This document shows positions 46,800 through 58,074 of a stretch of 64,000 nucleotides of DNA, piece after piece (the first letter of the stretch is position 1; each line of letters opens with the position of its first letter). The notes under the pieces are model-generated. The model worked only from the letters and a program-made list of their open reading frames with translations. It did not search any database and was not told the DNA's origin. The translations under genes and the position numbers were made by a program. Origin of the DNA: Sequoia sempervirens (taxonomy: Eukaryota; Streptophyta; Pinopsida; Cupressales; Cupressaceae); contig VDFB02373365.1 in assembly GCA_007258455.2 (NCBI GenBank), positions 219,118,162 to 219,182,161 on the forward strand, written 5' to 3'.

Positions 46800-48275
46800 G
46801 ACATATGTGTTAAGAAAATAGCTTGGTGCTAAGGACCATTATTGGGATCACACTATAAGAGTATTGAAATATGAAATTTTCTTAACATTGATTCTAGCCT
46901 GAGGTTGATTTAACAATAATGAAAATAGATAAATGGTGGTAACAATAAATGTCAATTATTAATCATCGATCATGATAAGCTCAAATGCACATGATTCCAA
47001 TTATTTTAATGTAAGTTATGACAAATAGGTGTCTTTGTGAGGATGACAACAAATTCTAATTTATTGATTGATAATGTTTGATGCCAATTGATGACTATTT
47101 TTGTAAGAGGATATGCTCTTGCATGATCCTTTAATTGTATGCTCATGATATCTTATTTTATGTAATTGTTATAGGATGGCTCCTTTAATTACGATACCAT
47201 AAGTGCATGATTTATAAATTTATGTGTTCATGCTAGCAAATAATAGCCATATCATGAACCTTCAAAAGTGGTAATTTAAATTTTTAAAACTGTTGATAAA
47301 ATCACATCTATAATCCCATCCAAGGGATAAAATTTTAGGTCTAGTTCAATTAAATGACTACAATGTGTTGAGAACTAATTCAAGTGTGTATTGATATGCA
47401 TGATTTAGTGTAATGGAATAAGAGATTTATGAAGTTAGTAAGTGCACACACACAAAAAAAAGTGTTAGAATCATATAAATGTCATTCATATAAATTAACC
47501 TAAAACGTAGAAGTGAAAAATAAAATAAATAATTTTCTCTACAATTATCATGGAATCTTAGGATTGTAGATTGTAAGAACTCTTGAAAATATCCTCTAAT
47601 ATTAAATGAAAACTAAAAATTATTAAGTAGAAATATAAACATTTGATCACATGACATAAATATGACCAAATTAATACTATATATTTTTTAGAATGAACAA
47701 ACCTTATAATAATATAACTAAAAAATAATTATTTCATTATTATTCTAAAATAATATTATTACTGTGAAATTTTTATATTTTTATGTTTATTATAGAAAAT
47801 ATTTTTCTTGAAATATTCTCGTATTAAAATTACACTAAATGTGTTCCTTATATGAAGTGAACAACCTCCTCTTAAAAATCAATGGTTAAAAATTGTAGAG
47901 AAGGATGCAAAATTGTTGAAATGATCTCAACCATCAAATTTTCTAAAATATTAAAAAAATATAATATATGATTAAAGAAAAACAATTGCATTCTTATCTA
48001 GTCTTAGCTTTAAATTAAGAAAAGATAGGATAAGATTTTTTTCCATTTATACTTTTCAACTTAGATTTTTAGATAAATAATAATATTTTTTTAATAAGTA
48101 TATTTTTCAAATAATAATATTAACAAGTTTCATGTAGTGGCTAGTATTTTCCTTTATAGTGTTGTAATTATTGTTTTCTAGAATTGAAAAAAAAAATGGC
48201 TTTATTATTGTGAATAGAAATAAATGTAAGTTTTGTTAATTATAGCATTTTAGTATTGTTAATTAGTTATTTGAA
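46800..48275. other. AT-rich stretch without recognised gene
   Basis: No open frame of note, no RNA gene, no repeat with clear ends. 27 bases at 47841-47867 recur exactly at 63973-63999, so part of it is a repeat. Confidence 0.5.
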
Positions 48276-48455
48276 TGACCTAATCCTAATCCTTACTCAC
48301 ACCCTAACTCTAGTTCTATCCCTAACCCTAACCCCAATCCTAACCCTATCTCTAAATCTAGCTATAAATTCTAAACCATTATCATAATCCTAGACCTATC
48401 TCTGACCCTAACTATGATCACAACAGTATTCATAACTATGAACCTAACTTTAATC
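48276..48455 (+). repeat. Degenerate telomere-like repeat tract
   Basis: Multiple CCCTAA/CCTAAC-like units: TCCCTAACCCTAACCCCAAT, then CCTAACCCTATC and further degenerate copies for about 170 bases. Most units are closer to the hexamer CCCTAA than to the usual plant heptamer CCCTAAA. It lies immediately upstream of the LINE at 48.6 kb. Confidence 0.7.
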
Positions 48456-48649
48456 ACTAACTTTTAAATAAATAATATATTTAATAAATGTTATATTACT
48501 AATTATTATATATTAAATAAATTTTATAAATAAAACAAATATAATATAATTAAAAATAATTAAAATTTAGATATTATATGTTGGCAATATTCCTTCTCAT
48601 TATTAATGTAAAATTGTTATATATTAAAATGAATAGTTGTTATATTAAG

Positions 48650-49695
48650 GATGCTATAGGATGGTGGAGCGGGGAAAAGAGTCTGAGAATGACAGGGAAG
48701 GATAGCATGATCAAGCAGCAACGAAGCAGAACGAAGAAAATTCCTGGGTGGTGCCACCCCCAAAAGCAATCTTGGTAGACGTCTCTGACATTGCAGAGAC
48801 AGATGTTTGTCACCTTGAAAGAAAATTCATTATAGCAAGGTTTCTGGGAAAACGACTTTCAAGGAAAGAGATTGGTGAGTGGGTGGTTGAAAATTGAAAC
48901 TTTGACCCAGTTTTGAACTTCATGCCCAAAGGCTTCTTTTGTGGTTGTATTCAAAAGTTAAAATGAAAGGCAACAAATATTGGAGGCGCTAATGTGGAAG
49001 AATGGTACAACATTTCTCTTCCTCCAGAAATGGGAGATAAATTTTAATCCTTTGGCCTTCAATCCAAGCAATGGCCCAATGTGGCTTCGGCTCTATAACC
49101 TCCCTTTTGAGTACTGGTCACATAACTGCCTCACAAAAATAGGTAATGCTTTGGGCCAAACTATTGATGTGGATCTCCATGAGGACAAATCCCTAATATA
49201 TATGTTAGTATTCATGTAATATCAATTAAAAAAATTCTGCATATAATAGAATTACAATCGAGTGGCAATATGTGGAAACAAGCTATTGAAATTAAGGTTC
49301 CAAAATTTTCCTGTTCTAAATGTAGACAAAGAAATCACAATACCGATGGCTGTAGACGTTTTCCCCTGACAAGAAGAGAAATGTGGAGGGAAAATACAAA
49401 AAGGGTGGCAAGGGAAGAGAGGCCGAAAGGGGATCAAAACATAAATCAAAGTGTGATGGAACAAGAAGGGGCGCAAGCATCTTTTTTGGCGAAAAACTAG
49501 AAAATCATTGTGGCGGGACCGCTAGAAGAAAGAAGGGATGAAGATTCACAATTTGAGGAAGGAGAGATCATGAGCACATGCAAGAAATGTCCAATAAGAT
49601 TACTTAAATGGCATGAAAATAAATCTCACAAAGGTTTAGACCATGAAACTAACAAAGAAAATATGGATGATCTAGACATAATGGAATCAAGGTGA
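48650..49695 (+). pseudogene. LINE ORF1 remnant with zinc knuckle
   Basis: Short frames give DUF4283-like text: MWLRLYNLPFEYWSHNCLTKI near 49080-49142, which parallels the ORF1 of the other LINE (KLYNLLMEYWVGDCLEEIG). A complete CCHC zinc knuckle CSKCRQRNHNTDGC follows at about 49312-49353 with the correct C-x2-C-x4-H-x4-C spacing. ORF1 proteins bind the element RNA. Stops at about 48776, 49217 and 49498 and frameshifts break it. Confidence 0.7.
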
Positions 49696-49859
49696 ATTAC
49701 AATTTGACAAGAATGCTTCTGTCTCAAAATTGGGAAGGAAGATGAATAAGAAAAAGGGAAGAAGAGGAACTTAAGAGCAAACAACCTTCAATCCGATTAT
49801 ATATGACGAGATCCAAGAGAGAAAAGGCCTCCCTTGGAGGGAGATAAAGGTTCTCTCCT

Positions 49860-50560
49860 AGAAATTTAGGGGCATAAATGCCCCTAACAAAAGGCAACTG
49901 GTTAAACGCCAGTTGGAGAGTCAAAATCCAGATATCATTCTGCTCCAGGAAATGAAGCTTGAAGGTGATGAGAGTTCAAACTTCATTAAACATTGCAAAA
50001 TTTGGCAGGGACTCTTTGTTGAGGCAAACGGTGCATCTGATGGTCTGGGCATGGAAAAATTAAGGTGACCCTTAGCAACTCAAACATTAATTGGATGCAA
50101 GTAGAGGTAAAAAAATTCAATTCAAATTATGTTTTTGAAACTCATAATGTTTATGGACCAATAAAATCAGAGGAGAAAAAATGGATCTGGGATTTTTTAT
50201 CCAAAACAATAGGCAAGCAGAAAGTAATAATAGTGGGCAATTTTAACACCATAACAGATTTAAAAGAGAAAATGGGAGGTTCCCGAAAAATTGTCCAAAA
50301 TCAAAATGATTTTATTAAATCATTGAAAAAATAAAATTGATAGACGTTAAAGTTGCAAATGGAATTTTTCACTTGGAACGATAGAAGAAAATGTTTTACT
50401 AATATATCTGAGAGGCTAGATAGGTATCCAGTTTATGAGGACTAGCTACAAGGAAATCTTCTTTTAACTTCTACAATCCACCCAAGAGCAATCTCTGATC
50501 ACTTTCCAATAATACTATTAATCAATGAAGGGACAAAACCCGCAAAGAGTTAGTTTAGGT
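49860..50560 (+). pseudogene. LINE endonuclease remnant
   Basis: Motifs on the plus strand in order: PDIILLQEMKL (49930-49962), NVYGPIKSEEKKW (about 50146-50184), IVGNFNTI (about 50230-50255) and a later LDRY-like block near 50415. Changes at active-site positions (ETK to EMK, GDFN to GNFN) and several stops show that it is inactive. It would nick the target DNA for priming. Confidence 0.7.
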
Positions 50561-51179
50561 TCAAGAAGATGTGGTTGCGGCCCCTAGATCTACCTAGGCT
50601 TCTAAATCAATGGTGGTCAGAATCCATAAATATGTTTGGTTCAATGATTTTTATTTTTCAAAAAAGTTGCAAAGGTTAAAATAGAAATTAAGGCTTTGGA
50701 ATAGAACGTGCTTTAAAACATCTTTGAGGAAAAGGAGTGCATAGAGGAAGAATTTTCAACACTTGGGGAAGTGATTCTGAAGAATGGTATGACAGGTGTG
50801 GAATTTGAGAAGGAAAATTATTTAACCACTAAATATAATGAAATTCTCTTGTGGGAGGAATGTTATTGGTGCTCAAAATCAAGAGACACATGGCTTGAGG
50901 AAGGTGATCTGAACACAAATTTTTTAGATAATTCTACAAAGTTGAAATGAAGCTGGAACAAGATTTCACAAATTAAGGTTGATGATGGAAATGTCTTAAT
51001 GGGAGATGAAGAGATTCAAAAGGTTGGGGTGGATTATTTCACTCACATGCTTGGTCTCATAATGATGTTGATCCCCTAAATCTAGAGATTATCATAGACA
51101 TTGAATCAAAGGTAACGGTGGTGGAAAATGCTTTCTTAATGGAGAAAGTTTTTTTGGAGGAAGTAAAGGCAACACTTTT

Positions 51180-52140
51180 TTAAATGCAGCTCAATAAGGC
51201 TCTAGGCTTGGATGGGTATAATGTATTTTTCTATCAGTTTTGCTCAGAATTCATGGGGTAGAAATTATTGGAGTGGTTGAGGAATCGAGAAAGAAAAAAA
51301 ACATCTTGAAGGATTCCAACAACACAAATATTGCTTTAATACCAAAAAAAGACCAATCTAAGTCCTTTGCAGATTTTTGGCCCATAGCCCTATGTAACAC
51401 AATCTATAAATTTGTAAACGAAGTGATGGAAAGTCATTTAGAAAGGATTCTACCTTGGATAATTTCTTAGGAACAATCTAGTTTCATGTCTGGTAGGATC
51501 ATTGTGGATGGTATCATAGTTGTACATGAAGTAATTCATTCTTTGAAAAAATAAAACAAAAGAGGTATGTTAGTAAAGGTAGATATGAGTAAAGCCTACA
51601 ATAGGTTTCAGTAGTGTTTCTTAATGGAAATAATAAGGAAGTTGGGTTTCAACTTTTCTTGGCTAAATTGGGTCTTCAGTTGTATCTCTTCCCCAAGGTA
51701 CTCAGCAGTAATGAATGGGTTGTCTTGTGGTTTTTTCAGAGCCTGGAAAAAGGCTTAAGGAAAGGTGACCCAATTTTACCTTTCCTTAATGTGTTAATGA
51801 TGGAGGTGCTGAGCAGTCAAATTATGAAAAAAAAAATTGATGGCTGGAAAGGTATTGAAATCATAAGGAACATCCCAGTGGCATTGCATCAGCCTTTTGC
51901 TAATGATACAATTTTGTATGGGATGGATTTGATGGAGGAAGCCCAAGGGATTAAGATAATGCTAGAGAAATATTGTCTACACTCTGGACAACAAATAAAT
52001 GTAGAGAATTCCAACATATATTTTGTGAACATGCAACCGAAGGTCTCCAACAAAGAATATCAAATGCTTTGGGTTTTTCAATTGGACAACTACTTTCAAA
52101 ATATTTGGGGATCCTGTTGTTTTTAGGTGTAGTGAATTTC
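51180..52140 (+). pseudogene. LINE reverse transcriptase remnant
   Basis: Visible blocks: LGLDG near 51203, NTNIALIPKKDQSKSFADF then WPIALCNTIYK near 51320-51410, VDMSKAYNRF near 51580, GLRKGDPILPFL near 51752-51787, and FANDTILYG near 51895-51921, where the catalytic Asp-Asp pair is Asn-Asp. Frameshifts occur near 51470-51610 and 52125. The loss of a catalytic Asp alone would inactivate it. Confidence 0.8.
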
Positions 52141-52702
52141 AGCCTATGGGAAATTACCATAAAAAAATCTAGCTCACGGATAAAAATTTGGAAAGGTCAT
52201 TAGCTGACAATGGCTGGTAGAATCCTAATGGTGAAAGTGGTTATTGCAACAATTCCAATTTACATGCTATCATGTATTGAAGTGTTAGTGAAGACAATTT
52301 GTAGATTGATGGGAATTCAAAAAAAACTAGTTTGGGATGGTGCTCATGATAAGAAACACATTCCTCTCTTATCTTGGGATACTATGATGCCTACCAATGA
52401 GCATGGTGGTGCTAGCGTAAAGGACTTGAGGATTCAAAATTGAGTGCTAGGGGTAAAGCTGGTTTGCCAAGTTTTCAAAAATACTGAACCCATGTGGAGA
52501 AAACTTTTAAGGGAAAAGTATTTGGACTCAATCACTTCAGAGAGGATTTTAACTATGGTGAATCCATAGAAAGGATCAACCATCTGGAACTTCCTTCTCA
52601 ATTGTAGGGCAGTAATTGGTGATCATATAACTTGGGGGATTGGCACCAAAAATTTGGCATGGTTTTGGGAGGAATCTTGGAACGGCTACCCGATGCTCAA
52701 TT

Positions 52703-53212
52703 TGTTGAAATGTAAACCCAACTGCAGCTGTCACCTCCACCTGCTACCGTCCTCCTACCTGCCACCATTCGGAGACCCCCGTAGCATCGTGGCTCATCTA
52801 CACTGCTAGTCATTAACTGCACAATCAACAAACCATTGCCCGCGATATCGTAATATGGGTTGTTACCCATTGCGATACCGCGGGGAACCATCAATTAAGT
52901 CGCCTCTGCCAGAGGACATTCTATAACATGAAAAATTGATATTTAAGTTATAATATTAAAGTAAAGGACACTTTATTAAATACGTTTTGATTGGGAAAAT
53001 GCAGTTAGGTAATTTGTAATAAATTTTATTTTGTGCCCTCCCTTCCGTGAATGTTTTTCACATGACTTTTAACTTTTACCTATATTTGTATATGTATTTA
53101 CTTTTGAATTTCAATGTGAATGTTACAATATAGAAATTGATGAGCAGTAGCTCTAGGTTGAATATATTTTAAGTTTTATTTTTCTATTGTATTCCTCTAC
53201 CTCTGGCCTTCA
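52703..53212 (+). repeat. 5' LTR of the copia element
   Basis: Starts TGTTGAAATGTAAACCC and ends CTGGCCTTCA. It aligns end to end with 57559-58069. CG-containing sites such as GCGATATCG and ACCGCGG here are often TG or CA in the other LTR. Confidence 0.95.
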
Positions 53213-53214
53213 CG

Positions 53215-53226
53215 TGGTATTAGAGC
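53215..53226 (+). other. Primer binding site of the copia element
   Basis: TGGTATTAGAGC, one mismatch to the initiator tRNA-Met type site, two bases after the LTR. Confidence 0.9.
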
Positions 53227-53283
53227 AAGTTTGATTATCAGAGTCAAGTTTATCAAAGCATATTATTTGGGTAAATTTAAAAA

Positions 53284-54280
53284 ATGGTAGCAAGCACAAG
53301 CTTGAAAAACCCACAAATTCCACAGTTTAATGGGAAGAATTATGAGTATTGGACAATTACCATGAAAGCACTATTTAGCTCACAAGATATATGGGATATA
53401 GTAGAGAATGGATTTCTAGAGCCAGTAGATGTAGTAGCATACAATGCTTTAACACAAGCAGAGAAAGACTTATTAAAAGACACAAGGAAGAAAGACTCAA
53501 AGGCTTTATTTTATCTTTTTCAAGCTGTACATGAGAGCATTTTTCCAAGGATTTCAGCAGCAACAAAGTCCAAACAAGCATGGGACATACTTCAAATAGC
53601 CTATCAAGGCATGGCAAAAGTTAAAGCAGCAAAGCTACAAATACTGAGAAGAGATTTTGAAACAATATGTATGAAGGAAAATGAATCTATAAATTCATTC
53701 TACACCCAATTCATTCGGGTGGTTAATCAAGTTAGGTCTCATGGAGAGAATATGGAAGATACCAGAATTGTTGAAAAGATTTTAAGGAGTTTTCCCACAA
53801 AATTTCTATCAGTTGTAGTTGCTATAGAGGAGACAAAGAATCTCTCACAGTTCTCAGTTGATGAGTTGTATGCATCTCTAATTTCTCATGAACACAGGTT
53901 GAAGAGGTCAATAGATACATCACTGGAGCATGCTTTCAAAACTCAAGCTTTAGTTAGTCAAGGAAAAGGTAGAGGTAGATCAAAAAGAAGAGGAAGAAAC
54001 TCTTATAGAGGTGAAAGATACAGTCTATCAAGTTCAAGTGGAAGAGGCAACAATCAAGGCTCAAGCCAAAACTCAACACAGAATTAGTCACAAAATCAAA
54101 GGTATGATAAATCTCAAGTCCAATGTCACTACTGTAAAAAATATGGGCATTATATGAATGAGTGTAGAAAGAAGCGGTATGATAATAATAGACAAAATGA
54201 AAAATTTTCAAGAGAAGGTCAAAATAAGAATTCAGATAAGAGCACAATGTTTTTAGCTTGTAATGTTGTTCAAGCAAATG
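53284..54280 (+). pseudogene. Copia gag with CCHC zinc knuckle
   Basis: ATG at 53284 opens 267 codons with the UBN2/gag pattern: IPQFNGKNYEYWTITMKAL near the start, then SKQAWDILQIAYQG and a region ending in an Arg/Gly/Ser-rich stretch. A TAG at 54085 ends the frame, but the same frame continues with a perfect zinc knuckle CHYCKKYGHYMNEC (about 54124-54165). Gag forms the particle and binds RNA. The TAG stands in a Gln/Asn/Ser-rich stretch, consistent with a CAG to TAG change. Confidence 0.9.
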
Positions 54281-54289
54281 AAAAAGATG

Positions 54290-54470
54290 TATGGTTTTAG
54301 ATTCAGGTTGTAGCAATCATATGACAGGGAATCTAGAAATGTTTACAAGTTTAGATGAGAATGTAAAGTCTGATTTTACATTGGGTAATGACAACAAAGT
54401 GTCAGTCAAGGGAAAAGGAGATGTCAATATTCTAACTAAATAGGGGGAGAAAAAGTATATTTTAGATGTG
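54290..54470 (+). pseudogene. Copia protease
   Basis: The active-site motif LDSGCSNHMTG is intact at about 54298-54330. A one-base frameshift just before it (near 54295) separates it from gag, and a TAG near 54441 interrupts the second half. The domain ends in YFVPGLKHNLISVGKL, the usual junction to the integrase. It would cleave the polyprotein. Confidence 0.85.
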
Positions 54471-55943
54471 TATTTTGTGCCTGGTCTAAAACATAACTTA
54501 ATCAGTGTAGGGAAACTGGTTCAAAAAGGGTATAGAGTAACCTTCAAGAATGGTCTGTGCACAATTTTAGATAAATACCCAAGTAACCAATTTATTGCAA
54601 AAGTCAGAATGACAAACAATAGAATGTTTCCCTTAAAGATGAGGCCAGATTTGAATATAAATTATGGTCAAGGACAACACTTAATGAATTCACAAGTGGG
54701 TAGAGAAGAAACTACAGCAGTAGTGCAGACAATCTTCCAAGCTGAGATAAAAGATGAAAACTGGTTATTGCACCTAAGATTTGGGCATCTCAACTTTGGA
54801 GGTTTAAATTTACTTCGTAGGAAAGGCTTGGTCAAGGGACTGCCTTTAATAGAAAAACCAGAAAAGGTATGTGAAGGGTGCATTTTAGGAAAACAACACA
54901 GAGAATCATTTCCAGTAGGAAAGTCAACTAGAGAAAAAGCCCCTTTGAAAATTATACATTCAAATTTGTGTGGACCTATGCAAACACCTTCAATAGGTGG
55001 TAGTTTTTATTTTCTGACATTCATTGATGATTATTCAAGAAAAACATGGATCTATTTTCTAAAGTAGAAAAATGAAGTGTTTGATCTGTTTCATCAGTTC
55101 AAGAATTTGGTTGAAAAACAAAGTGGTTATTATGTCAAAGTGTTAAGAACAGATAGAGGTGGTGGATATATTTCAAGAGAATTTTTTAATTTTTGCAAAT
55201 ATCATGGAATTCACAAGTAGTTCACAACTAGATACACACCTCAGCAAAATGGAGTAGCTAAAAGGAAAAACAAAACAATCATGGAAATGGCTATAAGCAT
55301 GTTGAAAGCAAAACATTTGTCAAATGAATATTGGGTAGAAGCAATATCTTGTGCAATCCATATATTGAATAGGTGTCCAACAAAAAGTGTTATGAATATG
55401 GTACCTAAAGAAGCATGGATAGGAAGAAAACATAGTGTTACTCACATGAGATTATTTGGATGTGTAGCATATGCACATGTGCCTAATGAATTGAGAAGGA
55501 AGCTAGATAAAAAAGGAGAAAAATATATATTTGTTGGATATAGTGAAGAATCAAAAGCTTATAAGCTCTATAATCCAACAACAAAGAAAGTTATAATCAG
55601 TAGAGATGTACAATTTGTAGAAGATGAAGCATGGGATGGAAGTATACAGAAGACAATCAATATTCCAGCTAGTATACCTCAAGAGGAGAATGAAGTTTCA
55701 GCATCAACAAATATTGCAGCTATTGTGACTCCTACCACTCCCATTCAAGCTTGGAAAAGTGGTCCACAAGTGACACTAGCATCGACTGTGAGAGCAGCCT
55801 CATTCATTCAAGGAAGCAGTCCAACAAGAGGACAACAAACACCATCTACAACAAGACCATCATGTCCACATTCCACAAGCTCAAGTGATATGTCAAATCC
55901 TACATTGGCAAGTCTAAGAAGACAGAAAATCAGAAGCATATGA
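54468..55943 (+). pseudogene. Copia integrase
   Basis: GAG-pre-integrase zinc part: LHLRFGHLNFGGL then CEGCILGKQHRESF. Core: HSNLCGPM has Asn at the first catalytic Asp, the second Asp is in LRTDRGGGY (about 55145-55171), and NGVAKRKN has Lys in place of the catalytic Glu. Stops: TAG at 55065 and TAG near 55218. The C-terminal part is open from 55281 (EMAISMLKAK) through LFGCVAYAHVP and FVGYSEESKAYKLYNP to 55940. With two catalytic residues replaced it is inactive. Confidence 0.9.
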
Positions 55944-56039
55944 GATATATATGAGCAAAATGAAGGTGAGAATAACTTAGATCAGATTTCTCTTTCTACA
56001 TTTTATTCTCAAATAGAAGATCCAGTTCATTTTGAAGAT

Positions 56040-57249
56040 GCAGTCAAAGATGATAAATGGGTAAGTGCTATGGATGAAGAGATTGAAGCAATTGAAAAGA
56101 ATTGGACATGGGATCTAGTCAGTCTTCCGAAAGATAAAGATGTCATTGGAGTGAAATGGGTTTATAAAACCAAATTGAATGAAAAAGATGAAGTTCAAAA
56201 GCTCAAAGCAAGATTGGTTGTAAAGGGCTATTCACAACAGCCTAGAATTGATTACAATGAGACATTTGCACCTGTAGCACGATTGGATACTATAAGGATG
56301 ATTTAAGCATTAGCAGCTCAGAATAAGTGGTTTATATCTCAAATGGATGTAAAGTTGGCTTTTTTAAATGGTTATTTAGAAGAAGTTTATGTGGATCAGT
56401 CACCTGGGTATGAAATTCTGGGTCAAGAAGACAAAGTTTACAAATTGAAAAAGGCACTGTATGGATTGAAGCAAGCCCCAAGAGCTTGGTACAATAGAAT
56501 AGATAGTTATCTTTTGTTGAATGGATTTAATAGATGTAGCAGTGAGCCCACACTATATACAAAAATGAATGAAGAAGGTGAAATACTGATAGTATGCTTA
56601 TATGTTGATGATTTAATGTCTCACTAGAAATTTTTCAATTGATCTGTTCAAGGCAGACATGAAGAAAGAATTTTAAATGACAGACTTAGGTCTGATGAAG
56701 TATTTTTTGGGCATTGAAGTGAATCAAAATGAAAATGGTATTTTTATTTCACACTCAAAATATGCAAATGACATTTTGAAAAGGTTTAATATGATGAAGT
56801 GCAAACCAACACCAACACCTACAGTGATAGGTCTGAAACTAAGCAAGGATGATAGAGGGTCTAATGTTGATCCAACTTTGTTTAAGAGGTTTGTTGGAAG
56901 TCTCATGTATCTCACAGCCATAAGGCCAGACATTATGTATGGAGTAAGTTTAATTTCCAGATTTATGGAAACACCAAAAGAAACCCATTGGAAAGCTGGG
57001 AAGAGAATTTTAAGGTATGTAAGTGGAACAAAAAATTTTGGCATTAAGTATTCAAGTTCAAATGAGTTCAAACTCATAGGATACAAAGATAGTGACTGTG
57101 CTGGCAGCATTGATGACAGAAAAAGCACGTCTGGCTATGTATTTAATTTTGGGACTGGAGTTGTCTCATGGTCTTCAAAGAAGCATCAAATAGTCTGTCT
57201 TTCATCAGCTGAAGTAGAATATGTGGTAGCCACAAGCGCAGCATGCTAG
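56040..57249 (+). pseudogene. Copia reverse transcriptase
   Basis: Opens with the copia RT signature MDEEIEAIEKNWTWDLVSLP, then [55 protein letters not shown] and the catalytic YVDDLM (about 56602-56619). Stops at 56305 and 56625 and a frameshift near 56640 interrupt it. The open part from 56677 carries MTDLGLMKYFLGIEV and leads into RNase H at SSNEFKLIGYKDSDCAG. The catalytic Asp pair is intact. Confidence 0.95.
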
Positions 57250-57550
57250 GCAGTTTGGATGAGAAGAATTTTGAAAGAATTGCAAAATGAACAAATGGAG
57301 ACAACAAAAATTTACTGTGATAATAATTCAGCCATAGCTCTCTCAAAAAATCTAGTCTTTCATAAGAGAAGCAAGCATATTGATACCGGGTATCACTTTA
57401 TCAAGGAATTAATTAACAATGGTGACATATTTTTAGAGTTTTGCAGATCAGAAGAGCAAAGTACAGATATTTTCATAAAGACACTGGGAAGAGATAATTT
57501 CATTTTTCAAAGAAACAGATTGGGCATGGTGGACACTGCAGTTATGTTTA
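57050..57550 (+). pseudogene. Copia RNase H
   Basis: Motifs in order: GYKDSDCAGSIDDRKSTSGY, WSSKKHQIVCLSSAEVEYV with Val where the catalytic-region Glu is often followed by Ala-Glu, then after TAG at 57247 the segment IYCDNNSAIALSKN and RSKHIDTGYHFIKE. The TAG at 57247 is at the Gln of the common Ala-Cys-Gln motif. It ends at the PPT. The domain removes the RNA template. Confidence 0.9.
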
Positions 57551-57558
57551 AGGGGGAG
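57548..57558 (+). other. Polypurine tract of the copia element
   Basis: TTAAGGGGGAG directly before the 3' LTR start TGTTGGAATG at 57559. Confidence 0.9.
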
Positions 57559-58069
57559 TGTTGGAATGTAAACCCAACTATTGCCGTCACCTCCACCTGC
57601 TACCGTCCTCCTACCTGCCACTGTCTAGAGACCCCTGTAGCATCGTGGCTCATCTACACCGCCAACCGTTAATCGCATAGTCAACAAACCATTGCCCGTG
57701 ATATCGCAATATGGGTTGTTACCCATTGTGATACTGTGGGGAACCATCAATTAAGCCACCTCTACCAGAGGACATTCTGTAACATGAAAAAATTGATATT
57801 TAAGTTTTAATATTAAAGTAAAGGACACTTTATTAAATACGTTTTGATCAGGAAAATGCAGTTAGGTAATTTGTAATAAATTTTATTTCATGCCCTCCCT
57901 TCCGTGAATGTTTTTCATGTGACTTTTAACTTTTACCTATATTTGTATATATATTTACTTTTGAATTTCAATGTGAATGTTAGCATATAGAAATTGATGA
58001 GCAGCAACTCTGGGTTGAATATATTTTAAGTTTTATTTTTTTGTTGTATTCCTCTACCTCTGGCCTTCA
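57559..58069 (+). repeat. 3' LTR of the copia element
   Basis: 511 bp from TGTTGGAATGTAAACCC to CTGGCCTTCA. The pair with 52703-53212 differs mostly by C/T and G/A changes, as expected from deamination of methylated cytosine. Confidence 0.95.
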
Positions 58070-58074
58070 CAATT

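Larger units (their letters stand above)
48620..52702 (+). mobile_element. LINE (L1 type), plus strand, left part
   Basis: Carries ORF1 remnants (48650-49695), endonuclease remnants (49860-50560) and RT (51180-52140), with the zf-RVT linker beginning at 52200. It is cut at 52702 by a copia insertion and continues at 58075. Its sequence is clearly different from the LINE at 7-13.7 kb. Many stops and shifts are present, so it is older than the copia element inside it. Confidence 0.85.
52698..58074 (+). mobile_element. Ty1/copia retrotransposon with both LTRs, inserted in the LINE
   Basis: LTRs 52703-53212 and 57559-58069 are flanked by CAATT on both sides (52698-52702, 58070-58074). The LINE reading continues across the site. 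Order inside: PBS, gag, protease, integrase, RT, RNase H, PPT. By eye I count about 45 differences in 510 aligned LTR bases (about 9 percent), nearly all transitions, so the insertion is not recent. The coding part has two frameshifts and about seven stops. Confidence 0.95.

Noticed and set aside
53954..54316. 120-codon minus-strand frame
   Set aside because: Shadow of copia gag and zinc knuckle on the opposite strand.
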